Shown here: positions 53,301-62,786 of the stretch, one piece after another
Layout: each line of letters begins with the position of its first letter
Position numbering within the stretch: position 1 is the stretch's first letter
NCBI GenBank assembly: GCA_965116685.1
Contig: OZ220707.1
Location: 248,001-312,000 of the forward strand
Length of the DNA: 64,000 nucleotides
Origin: Bin80 sp965116685
GTDB taxonomy: Bacteria > Bacteroidota > Rhodothermia > Rhodothermales > Bin80
Direction: 5' to 3'
Translations under genes and position numbers: made by a program
Notes under the pieces: generated by a model
What the model was told of the DNA's origin: nothing
What the model saw: the letters and a program-made list of their open reading frames with translations, nothing else
The model's database searches: none

Positions 53301-53647
53301 TGGAGTGCCGGTGCCCAAATTTCAATTTTATTGTCAAAAAAGAACGCCGCACCATTCGAATAATCCTCATAGTCTTTCAGGATAATGTGCACTTTCTCAT
53401 CCGGCTCATACCCGTACATCTGTGTAAGCGGCCCGTAAACTTCCTCCGCAACGCGTGCAGCAACCTGTGCCGACCGGCTGGATCCGCTGCCTTCCTCGTC
53501 CAGATGAAACAATACCACAAAATGCTCGGTCTCAATCTGGTACCAGTCAAGGGTCGGTCGGCTGAAATCCACAAGGGATGGAGACATCTGTGCTTGCACC
53601 GGTGCAAGCAATCCCAGCATTCCAATCACGACTGCACACCACTTCAT
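50399..53647 (-). CDS. Large exported metalloprotease with PD40 propeller and outer-membrane barrel
   Basis: 1,082 residues from ATG 53647, which overlaps the preceding stop as ATGA. After a signal peptide (MKWCAVVIGMLGLLAPVQAQ) comes a gluzincin domain: VITHEFTHIVQVQ supplies HExxH and WLAEGTAQY the downstream Glu of the peptidase-MA clan. Residues about 330-620 are TolB-like PD40 blades (FSPDGSKLAYISN, GTRIAYIASND). The remainder is a beta-strand-rich region of about 400 residues with aromatic girdle residues, ending FGVLFGFDF, consistent with an Omp85/BamA-like or surface-antigen barrel. A cell-surface protease fused to its own barrel is likely; substrate unknown. Confidence 0.8.
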   Translation of the reverse strand: MKWCAVVIGMLGLLAPVQAQMSPSLVDFSRPTLDWYQIETEHFVVLFHLDEEGSGSSRSAQVAARVAEEVYGPLTQMYGYEPDEKVHIILKDYEDYSNGAAFFFDNKIEIWAPALHSSLRGAHDWMRNVITHEFTHIVQVQAAMKLPRAMPFGYLQVLDYENVRRPDVLYGYPNVLVSYPVVGLSNPAWLAEGTAQYQHDHVHYDQWDSHRDMLLRTRVLEDQTLRLSELGSFYSKSSLMREGVYNYGFAFTLYLANKYGNDVLPKITDNLRRWGTWRVEEAIELATGVKGKEVYDQWLQELGQAYREATAPIAASLAEGTIIEPDGFANYFPRFSPDGSKLAYISNKGEHFSRVTLYVRDLSTGSVVAHDLGSKAGDYICSLGHRVKSGVTGAAAWRPDGNALAYTRPRITSEGFLYTDLHVIELDTETSTQLTHDARASQPAWDSTGTRIAYIASNDGTSNIWLLDTDTGETTPITQFANGTQVTTPAWDGDWIYFARLDPGKHGNDLWRIQVDGSDPAPVIQTIADERSPMVANGILYYASDASGIYNIYRVDGTTSEQLTQVIGGAFMPDMGPDGTLAYATYEWDGYKIALLKKPTALDVTASYTSPEFIIKAPLPHDPASDADIRALARDEIAGDTYVGVDSLQVSPYGAAFTDFTISPVIRLDQYVERQLEGRIRGRAETFWRNLKFGTYLSSREILEGMSLFGGLLIGPGSHGGGQFFAPANLLALERDAFLQFDYARGFRLIPKRWSPQVSIQLYNIQRSVEDGLSIEEHPCTACLEETTHADLTYGLWEGNVYLHSKIHRSILLEVGYRYSPYRATTNRFYSKELATWIPSNSSRYYIGRSYMANVYFELQKPHRESDIMQTGVRMSASYHRETGRLLDEFDIRDGQLVPVYNTSILHRLRVDMEGGIRLPGQIQGTSHGLSMKMRASTLFGKRADSFYFEYVGGLSGARGYPFYGLGGTEALWLQASWFLPLLPDIKRQIGPIYLDKAFLRLYVDGARVQPESPALRKDIGAELRLMMGSYYLLPTALFVSATYGVDSFDVQLDDAFITSQPSVSYGKQVQWHFGVLFGFDF

Positions 53648-56535
53648 CGTATAATGGCAAGTTTGATCAAGTGTGAATCCGTCTCCCCCGAAATGGATTG
53701 TGCCTTCACTCTGGCATAGTACACGCCACTCACCGCATCGGTCGTCCAAAGGGCCTCATACGGAACCCCCGCTGAGGTGGTGAAGCGGATGGAATCAATC
53801 AAGGATCCGGCCGCATCAACAATCGTAATGGATACATCTGCGTGCTCCTGGGTCACGCACCGAAAAAACGTAGATCCATCCCGGATTGGGTTCGGCCAGT
53901 TATAGGTTTCCGTTGCGCTGAGGAGTGATGTAGTTTCAACGATTTCTTTGTCCAGAGCGACAAAGCTTGTATTTTGAGGCCCACCATACTTTTCCGCCCA
54001 AAGCACACGCTCAAGGTTATGGAGCCCATACCTGCGCAGTACGCCTGCCCTAGTCACAACCGTTAAGCCGTCTTTCGAAAGCAGGGGCGCAGCTTCCAGG
54101 GAAAATCCCGCAGACAAGGGGAAACCTGGAATCATCTCTCCACCCTGCCCTAGGTCCATTGTATAGATATTGCCATCCGTGGCAGTCACCACAAGCATGA
54201 CCGATTCCTCTGACTCGTAAACGAGCGGAGAGCTAGTTGCCGGGGCACCAATCTGAACAGGAAAAGGAGGCAGTAAGGCACCTCCCTGGGAAAACGCAAC
54301 CACCTTACTCCCCACCGTCGTGACGATGTCAAGTAGTCCGTCCTGATTGATATCTGCCATGGCGGCTGCCCCGGAAAAATGATCTTCTCCGAAATAAACC
54401 GCAGCAGGAACTCGGATTGCAGAACCGTCGGGTTGTAAAAAAAGCAAATCCTTGGAACGCGGGATTGCCCCCCAAAGTCCCGTTCGATCCCGTCCCATCA
54501 CTGGAGGGCCTGCATCCAGATCAAATGCATAGGTCCATACTGGGGGAGCCTCCAGTGGTCCTGCCTGTGACTGCCCAAAAACATAAACGCCCTCATCCGT
54601 TGCCACGATCCCCAAGGCTGGATCATTGAGGGGATAGGATTCAATACTCTCCGTGATGCGAAAAACTTCGGAGCGATCCGAACCCGTGAATTGAACGTAG
54701 TGCGCATCCGTATGATGTACGACTGGGCTGGCTGCCGTAAGCCGGGTTGGGAGCGTGACGGACTGGGTGAGTTCCAGCCCCTGATCCGTGACCGAATAGC
54801 GTCTGAATACCGAAGCTGCACCACCTTCGGTGGTAATGGTGGCAATCCTTGTGGCAGAAAACGCCGGCCGTACCTGCGCATTCATGCGACCAATCCCCGA
54901 AACTATGACCTCTGTTCCGGTAAAGACGACCCGATGGTTTGCAATGGAACTGACACTACTTTCCACGCCAGCCTCCACGCCCAGGGAAATACTTCCAAGA
55001 TCCGTTACCAATCCGCCCTCACTTTTGCGGAATGAAAAGGACATCATGGGACCTGATTCCGAAAAATCTTCCAGGATCAGAAAGCTGTCTCCGCCCCCAT
55101 TCGTTCGACTGTTCGGGTTTGTGTCCGGCCCAAACCGGTTCTCGTAAAGAGGGATGATTCGCCCGGAGGGAAGCGATACACTGGAGGGATTGCCTTCAAA
55201 ATAAAAATCAAACGGAGCCCCGACACTCCCATCAAACCCAATATCCTGTGCTCCATCAGCCTCTTCTATATCCACTGCCAACATGCTGGGATCATTGTTG
55301 CCCGCATGTGAAAACTGACGCTCATCAACATGCCAGATCAGAATTCCCCCATTGTATTGGTCTTGATCTGCGTCCCAGCCAGGCAGAGCAAAATCATACG
55401 AGTTTGCCTGGGTGACCACTCCCCCCTGAAATCCCTCTATGTTAAACCGGTTAAAATCATCCCGCACCTCGGAAATGATTTGTGTCGAAAATGCTCCGTC
55501 TTTAAATACTTGAAGTGTAAGCCCCCGGTGGTCTGGATCACGAACACGATTTTCCAGGAGGAAATATTCGACTTGCGAAATCTCTATCTTGGCAACCTCT
55601 CCGGCCATCAATTCATACGATCCTGGATCCTGAATTTTCTTTGGATCCACCCAACCCACTGCCGTACGGGTCCATGCACTCGGCAATGGTGGAAAGAGCC
55701 CGCCATATGCAAAAATCCCCAAAGGATCCATCAACCCAAACGGGCCGATCACGGATTCCCCTGTATCCGTATTAAACAGATCGGGCACCCCCAGATAACT
55801 CATGAAGCTTGCCGCCAAAAGTCCATTAATGGACAACTCCAGCAAAAAAGCCTCATCGGTAATGGAATTCAGACCGGAACGCGTCTCCGTGCGTGGGATG
55901 ATCATTGAATGGTCGACTGGAATTCCTTTGAAGCTCAATGCACCGACCCCCAACCTACCCAGTAATTCGGAGCCCATGAAGATTGAAGGTAGATCCTGCG
56001 GGGTTTTGTCCAGTGTGGTTCCAATCAGTTCAATATCACGCCCGACTCCCGCATGAAACAGGATGAACGCCGTCTTCCCAGGCGCAAGTTGCATGGGATC
56101 AAACGCGCTGATCTGATCCGCCTCTATCCAGGCATCACGGACCAGTGCAGCCAACTTGGTAAGCTCCGCGTCACTTTCCGAATCCTCCCCAATCGGACTG
56201 TAGCTCGCCATGTGATCATTCAACTGGATGATTTCCGGTACGAGGTAGGTAGAAAGCATGGTATTGCCTGCGCTGGCAATGCCGACGTAATGCTCCAGAA
56301 AATCAAGATGAGCCCGGAAGTAGGCTGCATCATGAGGAAGCGGGTCTACTCTGGGTTCAAGGGGGAACTGGAGCCCGGAAAATGTCCCATCGCCCGTTGT
56401 GAAGCGTGAGTCGTCAGGGGCAAACTCAACACGAAGAGCCACCACATTGTAATGTGGATTGGCTGGTTGAACAATCTGAGCCTGGACCTGAGGCAAAGAT
56501 AAGAGGCCGAACATCCCGGCAAGAAGCCACCTCAT
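53644..56535 (-). CDS. M6-like exported protein without a catalytic motif, T9SS sorting tail
   Basis: 963 residues from ATG 56535 with signal peptide MRWLLAGMFGLLSLPQVQA. The fold of M6/immune-inhibitor-A peptidases is traceable (YNVVALRVEF, FLEHYVGIASAGN, GVPDLFNT, GPFGLMDP), but where HExxH should precede LGVPDLF the residues read ASFMS, so no zinc site is visible. An FG-GAP-like segment (DINQDGLLDIVTTVG) and propeller strands follow, ending in a T9SS type-A tail (NWPNPIRDGSTFF to SGVYYARV). Probably a surface binding protein. It lies between porV and the HEFTH protease, in one operon. Confidence 0.8.
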   Translation of the reverse strand: MRWLLAGMFGLLSLPQVQAQIVQPANPHYNVVALRVEFAPDDSRFTTGDGTFSGLQFPLEPRVDPLPHDAAYFRAHLDFLEHYVGIASAGNTMLSTYLVPEIIQLNDHMASYSPIGEDSESDAELTKLAALVRDAWIEADQISAFDPMQLAPGKTAFILFHAGVGRDIELIGTTLDKTPQDLPSIFMGSELLGRLGVGALSFKGIPVDHSMIIPRTETRSGLNSITDEAFLLELSINGLLAASFMSYLGVPDLFNTDTGESVIGPFGLMDPLGIFAYGGLFPPLPSAWTRTAVGWVDPKKIQDPGSYELMAGEVAKIEISQVEYFLLENRVRDPDHRGLTLQVFKDGAFSTQIISEVRDDFNRFNIEGFQGGVVTQANSYDFALPGWDADQDQYNGGILIWHVDERQFSHAGNNDPSMLAVDIEEADGAQDIGFDGSVGAPFDFYFEGNPSSVSLPSGRIIPLYENRFGPDTNPNSRTNGGGDSFLILEDFSESGPMMSFSFRKSEGGLVTDLGSISLGVEAGVESSVSSIANHRVVFTGTEVIVSGIGRMNAQVRPAFSATRIATITTEGGAASVFRRYSVTDQGLELTQSVTLPTRLTAASPVVHHTDAHYVQFTGSDRSEVFRITESIESYPLNDPALGIVATDEGVYVFGQSQAGPLEAPPVWTYAFDLDAGPPVMGRDRTGLWGAIPRSKDLLFLQPDGSAIRVPAAVYFGEDHFSGAAAMADINQDGLLDIVTTVGSKVVAFSQGGALLPPFPVQIGAPATSSPLVYESEESVMLVVTATDGNIYTMDLGQGGEMIPGFPLSAGFSLEAAPLLSKDGLTVVTRAGVLRRYGLHNLERVLWAEKYGGPQNTSFVALDKEIVETTSLLSATETYNWPNPIRDGSTFFRCVTQEHADVSITIVDAAGSLIDSIRFTTSAGVPYEALWTTDAVSGVYYARVKAQSISGETDSHLIKLAIIR

Positions 56536-56557
56536 CCTGCTACGGCCTTGATCCGTG

Positions 56558-57745
56558 CTAACGTGCAAAGTTCAGAAGGAGTGAGAAACGCATGGTATCC
56601 GAAAGCGGATGATTTTCCTTCATCGCATATACGTACGAAAAGTCAACCCCGACGATATTATACCGAATTCCGGCCCCAAACGTCAGAAACTCTCTGTTCC
56701 CGTTGTAAGGATTTTCGTAAAAATATCCCCCACGGGCAGCGAACAGGTTATTATACCAGTATTCAAAGCCAACCGACACTAGTAGTTGGTCAATCACCGA
56801 TAAGTTTTGGAACTCCTGCTCTTCGCTGTTCACAGCAGATGTCAAGATTTCAATGGGAGTCCACGCAGAAAAGATTGCACGATAAAACGGATCCGAAGAA
56901 AAGGTCGGGATGCAAGTTGCTGGATCGGAGGCATCAATACACTCCTCAGAAACTCGTTGTCGAACAAGAATTTTTGAAGCATCCGTTGCCAGCGTAATCT
57001 TATTATAGTCGTCAAACTCAAGTGTCAAGGCCTGTCCAAAGCGTAGCAGTGTCGGAATCGGGTCCGCCTGCTCACTGTCCGAATATTGAATCTTCGGTCC
57101 CATATTGGCAAGGTTGAACCCAATGTTATACCGTCCAGCCATAGTGCCAAGATAGAACTCTGGGAATTTGTACAACGCAGCGATATCCACTCCCACGGAA
57201 ACACCAGGACGTGACTCCTGTGCACCAACACTGACACTGGCCAGATTGGATCGAATCCAACGCACACCAGTGCCAAGTGAAAGATTCTGCGTTACCTTGA
57301 ATCCATACGAAATCCCCACGGACAGATCATACGAGCGAAATGTCCCCAGCGGGGTATTGATTTCATCCCGGTGCTCATGCTCTCCAAGATTGAGGAAGGT
57401 AACATGGGCCCCAACGGTTCCCCAGTTTTTGATATGATGCTTCGCAACTAGATACTCGAAAAAGAGATCGGAGGTGAGCTCGGGCAACCAGTTACTGTGT
57501 GTCAGCGCAACCTCGGTCCCTACTTGATCGGCCAATCCGGCGGGATTCCAAAACAAAGCGTTTGCATTGTCCGCAACCGCTACACCTGCATTCCCCATGC
57601 CGGCAGCCCTGCTATCGGGCTCAATCATGAGAAATACGACCGCTGCCGCCCCTGTCTGAGCATTGACATTTTGAGCTAGGCTGCTACAGGCAACCAGAAT
57701 CAAAAGTGTGAGAATATGGATAGATCTAAATGTGTGGCTTTTCAT
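56558..57745 (-). CDS. porV: T9SS outer-membrane protein PorV
   Basis: 395 residues with signal peptide and the PorV/LptO opening FLMIEPDSRAAGMGNAGVAVADNANALFWNPAGLA, part of the FadL-like fold. The rest is beta-barrel sequence ending SLLLNFAR. PorV shuttles T9SS cargo from the translocon to the PorU sortase at the cell surface. The neighbouring porU and the cargo-like genes downstream agree with this. Confidence 0.9.
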   Translation of the reverse strand: MKSHTFRSIHILTLLILVACSSLAQNVNAQTGAAAVVFLMIEPDSRAAGMGNAGVAVADNANALFWNPAGLADQVGTEVALTHSNWLPELTSDLFFEYLVAKHHIKNWGTVGAHVTFLNLGEHEHRDEINTPLGTFRSYDLSVGISYGFKVTQNLSLGTGVRWIRSNLASVSVGAQESRPGVSVGVDIAALYKFPEFYLGTMAGRYNIGFNLANMGPKIQYSDSEQADPIPTLLRFGQALTLEFDDYNKITLATDASKILVRQRVSEECIDASDPATCIPTFSSDPFYRAIFSAWTPIEILTSAVNSEEQEFQNLSVIDQLLVSVGFEYWYNNLFAARGGYFYENPYNGNREFLTFGAGIRYNIVGVDFSYVYAMKENHPLSDTMRFSLLLNFAR

Positions 57746-57785
57746 ACCGTTAAATCTTGTGAGGAAAAAGTTCTGTCAGCTGTCC

Positions 57786-60700
57786 TTAGCGCACGACGGC
57801 TAATTTTTCGATAATCTCAGCAACATGCTGCGCCTCCGCTCCCATCGTCTCTGCTCTCAACTTGTATAAATACACGCCAGAAGAGAGTCTTGCATAATCG
57901 TTGTCCAATCCATCCCATGAAATTTGCATTGGCCCTGCAGGCAATAACTCTTCCGTCTCCAGGGTTCGTATGGGTCTCCCTGCAAGAGTATACACCCGAA
58001 CGTGCACTTTAACCGGCGTACCCGGCACTTGGTTGTGTTCAAACACAAAACGTGTTGGCCCGGTCGTTGGATTCGGGTAATTAAATACGTTTCTGATCAC
58101 CAGTTCTTCCGTGTCTGTAACAACAAAGTCCAATGTGGACTCTCCTGAGTTGTTGAGCACATCCCATACCCGAAGGCTGATCGTGTGAGATCCTGGGGGA
58201 AGTGCTTCCTCAAATGAATAAGAAACGGATCCCCTCTGAAAGGAATCTTCGTCACTTTCATAACGGTTCCCAATATTGATTGCATCTATTTCATTTTCAT
58301 CAATAACGAGTAGCATCTCATGACCGATTCCTGCTCCTACGGTGTTGATTCCACTTTCATCGTAGATACGCGCAAAAAGCTGAGGTTGGGCAGGTGCCAG
58401 TCCTCCACTAGTAAACGTTTCATCGCCAAGAAAAAGTTCAATCTTGGGTCCTTCTACATCATCCGCTGTATCATCTGAAGTCCCACCAACAATAAATTGT
58501 TCCGAATAGCCATTTACATGCTCCGAGACGCCCTGTGCATAGAGCGTGATTTTTCCAGGCTTGTTTGCGTATGAAATATCTTTAGGAACCACAAATCGTG
58601 CCATAAACTCACCATTGACGACTCGTGTCCTACCTCGCCATATGAGATCTTCCCGCACCTCATAATAAGGCTGTGGCATATACCGAAATATTTCTTGCTG
58701 GATCGGTACCTGTCTCAATGCATCAAATACGATTAGTGACACCGTGCCATCAAAGGATGCATTCCTTGTACCATCCGGCTTGCGGATTTCACCTTTTAGT
58801 TCAATCCGCTCCAAAGCACGCATTTTCCCCGTCGTCGTGCGGAGTTCGTCTTGATTGATGTGAGTAATTGCGGCATGATCAGCCGGTAGCCCCAATCGCA
58901 GAGTCGGATCTCCAAGAAGATTGAATTTGCGGTTATTGCCCTCGTATCCTACCCGTCTGTTCTTGGTTCTTCGCAATGCATCGCCTAGTCGGGGAAGTAA
59001 ATAATCTGGTTCACGCTGAAAAAGTTCTTCGTTGAGGGCTACATTCAGTCCTACATTGAGGGTCGTTGCATCTCCTGATGTATACACCGTGCGTACCGTG
59101 GTTAAGAGTGCAATGGCACCCCCCGCAGGATTAAGAAGCAATTCCTCTGCACCTGTTTGCTCACTTCCTAGATCCCATCTCCCAAAGGAACAGGTTGCCG
59201 TAATGAATACAGGAAGACTATCATAATTCTGAAGACTGCGAGAATCCTCAACGGTAAATAAATTTTCCTGTGCGAGTGACCGCTCTCCCCCATGCCCACT
59301 GAAATTCACCACCAATGTACCTTCATCAATGGAAGACAGTAAATCTTGACGTGCCTTGGGGATGCGCCAGGTATTCAAGAATTCCCGGTTATACGAGATC
59401 GCGTAGATCTTCTGTTGATTGATTTCCGGGGCCATTTTTTTTACTGCGACCGCAACCACATCAGTATTTTGCGTATGTAGATCACGGTCGTTCTGAAGCC
59501 CGGCTGTTCCTGTGGGGCCATCATCTGCCAAAAACAGATAACGGTTACGCCATTGGCCATAGGTCGCTGGGTTCTCATAGTGCGCAATCTTGTCAATCAT
59601 CAACTGGGCTTCTTCCACGGTATGCACAGTAAAACGCCCGATCCCCACATCAACACGTTCATTCAGATGGGCATTCGCACCGATGAATGTTCCTCGCGAA
59701 AATGGCCACAGCCCTTCATTATCATCTAACAATCCAAAATAATCATCAGTTGTATAGGACGTTTCAGGGTTCCATGACTCCTCGGTTTCAAACGGTGGAA
59801 TCAGATTCGGAAAGGTCGCGGATGCGTCCAGATTTCGATAGTCAAAGTGCCCATCACCAAACAGGAGTACATATTTGAGGAGCCGCTCCTCATCAGGACT
59901 TCTGTCATAAATAAATTTCAAGTAATCCCTTAGTCCGCGTATATCTTGTTGTCCACCCGAGAATTCATTGTAGATCTGATTGATGTCAACGACCTCAACG
60001 GTCATCCCCTCTGCTCTGCGACGATCCGCCAAAGCTCTTGCTTGATCGAAGAACTGACTTGGAGAAACGATAACAAAGTCCGGCCACGACTGAATCCCAT
60101 GGAGATTCTGAGCTGCCACATTGCATGCGGAACCACACACGGCAGCAGCATTCAGCGATTGAACTTGATCGGGGGTAAACGCAATCAACTCCCGGGGTTG
60201 ATCAAGAGATACGGCAGTTGCCTGGACTAGAAAAGTGCCGCCCTGCGACTCAACACCCAGCCAGCGGTAGGCTCCGGGCTCAGTGACATCAAGAACAATC
60301 GGGGCGGAATTGAACCCTCGTAGGACGAATGTAAAGGTCCCCACTTCGGCCAGAGGGGTACTGAATTGGAGTGGATCTTCCCCCGCTTGTAATACTTTTG
60401 GGTAAAATATGCGCACCCAATCAAGGGCGGCCTGGGGCCCCCCTATCTGATCCTCAAGATCAGCCGTCAGGGTGATGGTCTGATTTGCCGTCACCGCGTA
60501 CTCAAATTCTGCAACTCCTGAGCGGGCAATTGAAGTGGTTGCGGCACTGGAAATTGGCCCGTAATTTACACTGTGAAGAATACGGTTCTCATCTCTATAA
60601 TGCAGACTGGCTGCAGGGTTGCTCTGTATGGCTGCCCGAATTCGATATTTTAATGTGCCGTTACCCAATCCAGGCAGCTCGCTATTTTGAAGTATGGTAC

Positions 60701-61841
60701 GCCCTGGCCCTGCCCCCGGTATAAGTGTACTCACCCAGGTATGACCGGAATGCCCCCCTTCCCGCCCCCACAGGTACTCATCCAGATCTACAAAAAAGCG
60801 CCCATTCACTTCTGAAAGTACGGCCTTAGCGGGGCTGTCTGTATAATTCATCTGTACATAGAATTGGCTTTCGGCAGTCCCGATATCCAGGAAGTAATAA
60901 TTGGTCGAGTCAAACGGATGTACATAGTGAGTCCATTGCCGAATGAGTTCTCCGTTCTGGTCCAAAATTGGTCGTCCTCTGGAGTCCGTCAACTGTTTAC
61001 TGTACCATCCATTTGGTCCTTTACCGTAGAACCATACCGCATCCCCTTCATCAAAGCTACCATCTCCTCCTCCCTGCACAAAAACCTGATTCTCCGCCAA
61101 ATCTGCAGTCCTGGACGCACTGTTTAGAGCAGGAACCGGAGCCCCTCCATTCCCAAATACCCGGATCTGTTCTGGATCAATGTTTTCCACAGAAGTTTCC
61201 AACCCGGGCAAGGACTCAAGGAATGTGCGGTCAATCCGATACATTCCCGTCCCAGAGATAGCAATCTTGAAAAATCTCCCATCCGCAAGAACACTCCGGT
61301 TTACATCAAGATGTGGATTGCCTGAAGTGCCGTAGCGCTGAATTGATTCCTGCGAGGCAGGATACGTTACCTCAATGCGCATACGCCTGTAACGACGCAA
61401 GTGTTCTGAGGCTAAATCATATGTTACGAGCCGCGCAACCAAAGTGGCGACCGGCCGTTTTCGCGAAAGCCCCAATCCAACGATTGCCGCTGCCTCGTCG
61501 CCAACCCCCGAAACCGGGTCAAACGGGTATTCATCATATTCCGCTCCCAGCACGCGAACCGAAGGCTGCACCAGAGAGGGAAGATCCATTGCCTCCGAAA
61601 TCTCTAAGAGCCCACCTACAGATGGCTCAGCATCTCCCCATTCCGCATTCAATTCATAAAGGCTGCGGCCCGGCTTAGATTCAATCAGGCGCAGAGACGC
61701 ATCCTGTGCTGCAACTGGTATAAAGCCTCCAGTTACTAACAGGAATAAAACGGCAAATGTCTTTACCCGATACACCAGTCTAGGAAAACGCCAAAAGGCA
61801 CTTAATTGAGCTATTGATTCGTCACGACTCACGGGTCGCAC
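57786..61841 (-). CDS. porU: T9SS sortase PorU (C25-type peptidase)
   Basis: About 1,351 residues. The gingipain-like C25 domain has catalytic His in VNFSGHGGERSLAQE and Cys in FITATCSFGRWD; DYFGLLDDNEG and YVLLFGDGHFDYR are further C25 landmarks. A C-terminal T9SS-type domain (VFNYPNPTTGPTRFVF) closes the protein, as in other PorU. It cleaves cargo sorting domains and attaches cargo to the surface anchor. No ATG fits the start: GTG 61841, GTG 61832 or GTG 61775 (just before the signal peptide VKTFAVLFLLVTGGF) are candidates. Other T9SS genes (porK-N, sov) are not in the window. Confidence 0.92.
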   Translation of the reverse strand: MRPVSRDESIAQLSAFWRFPRLVYRVKTFAVLFLLVTGGFIPVAAQDASLRLIESKPGRSLYELNAEWGDAEPSVGGLLEISEAMDLPSLVQPSVRVLGAEYDEYPFDPVSGVGDEAAAIVGLGLSRKRPVATLVARLVTYDLASEHLRRYRRMRIEVTYPASQESIQRYGTSGNPHLDVNRSVLADGRFFKIAISGTGMYRIDRTFLESLPGLETSVENIDPEQIRVFGNGGAPVPALNSASRTADLAENQVFVQGGGDGSFDEGDAVWFYGKGPNGWYSKQLTDSRGRPILDQNGELIRQWTHYVHPFDSTNYYFLDIGTAESQFYVQMNYTDSPAKAVLSEVNGRFFVDLDEYLWGREGGHSGHTWVSTLIPGAGPGRTILQNSELPGLGNGTLKYRIRAAIQSNPAASLHYRDENRILHSVNYGPISSAATTSIARSGVAEFEYAVTANQTITLTADLEDQIGGPQAALDWVRIFYPKVLQAGEDPLQFSTPLAEVGTFTFVLRGFNSAPIVLDVTEPGAYRWLGVESQGGTFLVQATAVSLDQPRELIAFTPDQVQSLNAAAVCGSACNVAAQNLHGIQSWPDFVIVSPSQFFDQARALADRRRAEGMTVEVVDINQIYNEFSGGQQDIRGLRDYLKFIYDRSPDEERLLKYVLLFGDGHFDYRNLDASATFPNLIPPFETEESWNPETSYTTDDYFGLLDDNEGLWPFSRGTFIGANAHLNERVDVGIGRFTVHTVEEAQLMIDKIAHYENPATYGQWRNRYLFLADDGPTGTAGLQNDRDLHTQNTDVVAVAVKKMAPEINQQKIYAISYNREFLNTWRIPKARQDLLSSIDEGTLVVNFSGHGGERSLAQENLFTVEDSRSLQNYDSLPVFITATCSFGRWDLGSEQTGAEELLLNPAGGAIALLTTVRTVYTSGDATTLNVGLNVALNEELFQREPDYLLPRLGDALRRTKNRRVGYEGNNRKFNLLGDPTLRLGLPADHAAITHINQDELRTTTGKMRALERIELKGEIRKPDGTRNASFDGTVSLIVFDALRQVPIQQEIFRYMPQPYYEVREDLIWRGRTRVVNGEFMARFVVPKDISYANKPGKITLYAQGVSEHVNGYSEQFIVGGTSDDTADDVEGPKIELFLGDETFTSGGLAPAQPQLFARIYDESGINTVGAGIGHEMLLVIDENEIDAINIGNRYESDEDSFQRGSVSYSFEEALPPGSHTISLRVWDVLNNSGESTLDFVVTDTEELVIRNVFNYPNPTTGPTRFVFEHNQVPGTPVKVHVRVYTLAGRPIRTLETEELLPAGPMQISWDGLDNDYARLSSGVYLYKLRAETMGAEAQHVAEIIEKLAVVR

Positions 61842-61929
61842 TTATACACTGGGTAGCTTTTTTCAGGCAATAAGAAAATCTTGGATGAGTAAACGGGTTT
61901 ACTCTTGCATCCTTTGAGTGTTCCTTAAA

Positions 61930-62781
61930 TCAGAACACCTCCTCCAGCGGTCTAGGCATGCAGGTAGCAATGCCCTTCTCTGTTTCATGTAAGCTGGCAA
62001 TGGTGACTTCGGCATCATGCTCAAAAAATAGTTGCCATTGGTGTTCCAGCGCCTTGCGAAGAAATATTTCCTTTTCTTTTACCGTGATCAGCGGTTGAAC
62101 ATCATAAGCCATAACCCAGGGACCCCGTAAATGGTGAACCGTTGGCAAAAGATCGGCACAGAATACAATGGTCCCCTCTCTTCCACTGATCTTGACCAAC
62201 TGCTGCGCGGCCGTGTGGCCATTCATCACCAAAAGGTCAATCCCTGGAAAAATAGTCCCTTCCCCGGAATGTGTTTTTAACTGTCCTGTTGCAACCATCG
62301 GCTCAAAATTATCGCTAAAGAAGGATGCTCGTTCACGGATATTGGGAGTTCTGGCTTCTTCTAGATGCCGCTGTTGCAAATGGTACGTGGCATTTTTGAA
62401 TTTGGGGATAATTCGGGAGCCCCTGCGATCTGTACTGCCACCTGCATGATCAAAATGTAGATGTGTCAGAATGACATCTGTAACATCCCCAACACTAAAA
62501 CCTGCCTTCTTGAGAGATGCTTCCAATAAACATCCCTCCAACGCATAGATATCTCTAAATCGCTGATCATACTTGTTTCCCGCACCATTATCAATGAGGA
62601 TGAGGCGCCCATCTCCCTCAAGCAGGAGCGATCTCATTGACATCTGGATACGGTTGCGATCATCGGGTGGGATCCGACGTTCCCAAAGCACGCGTGGAAT
62701 GATCCCAAACATTGCACCCCCATCAAGTCTGAAGCGACCACACTCAATCGTATGCAGTGTATATGGCCCAATCTGCGACAT
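61930..62781 (-). CDS. Metallo-beta-lactamase-fold hydrolase
   Basis: 283 residues from ATG 62781; the longer frame overlaps the LON gene. The metal motif is THLHFDHAGG near residue 112, followed by NGHTAAQQLV and VFCADLLPTVHHL with the later His and Asp ligands. The MSMRSLLLEGDGRLILIDNGAG opening is common in quorum-lactonase-like and general MBL hydrolases. Substrate unknown. Confidence 0.9.
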   Translation of the reverse strand: MSQIGPYTLHTIECGRFRLDGGAMFGIIPRVLWERRIPPDDRNRIQMSMRSLLLEGDGRLILIDNGAGNKYDQRFRDIYALEGCLLEASLKKAGFSVGDVTDVILTHLHFDHAGGSTDRRGSRIIPKFKNATYHLQQRHLEEARTPNIRERASFFSDNFEPMVATGQLKTHSGEGTIFPGIDLLVMNGHTAAQQLVKISGREGTIVFCADLLPTVHHLRGPWVMAYDVQPLITVKEKEIFLRKALEHQWQLFFEHDAEVTIASLHETEKGIATCMPRPLEEVF

Positions 62782-62786
62782 CAGCG

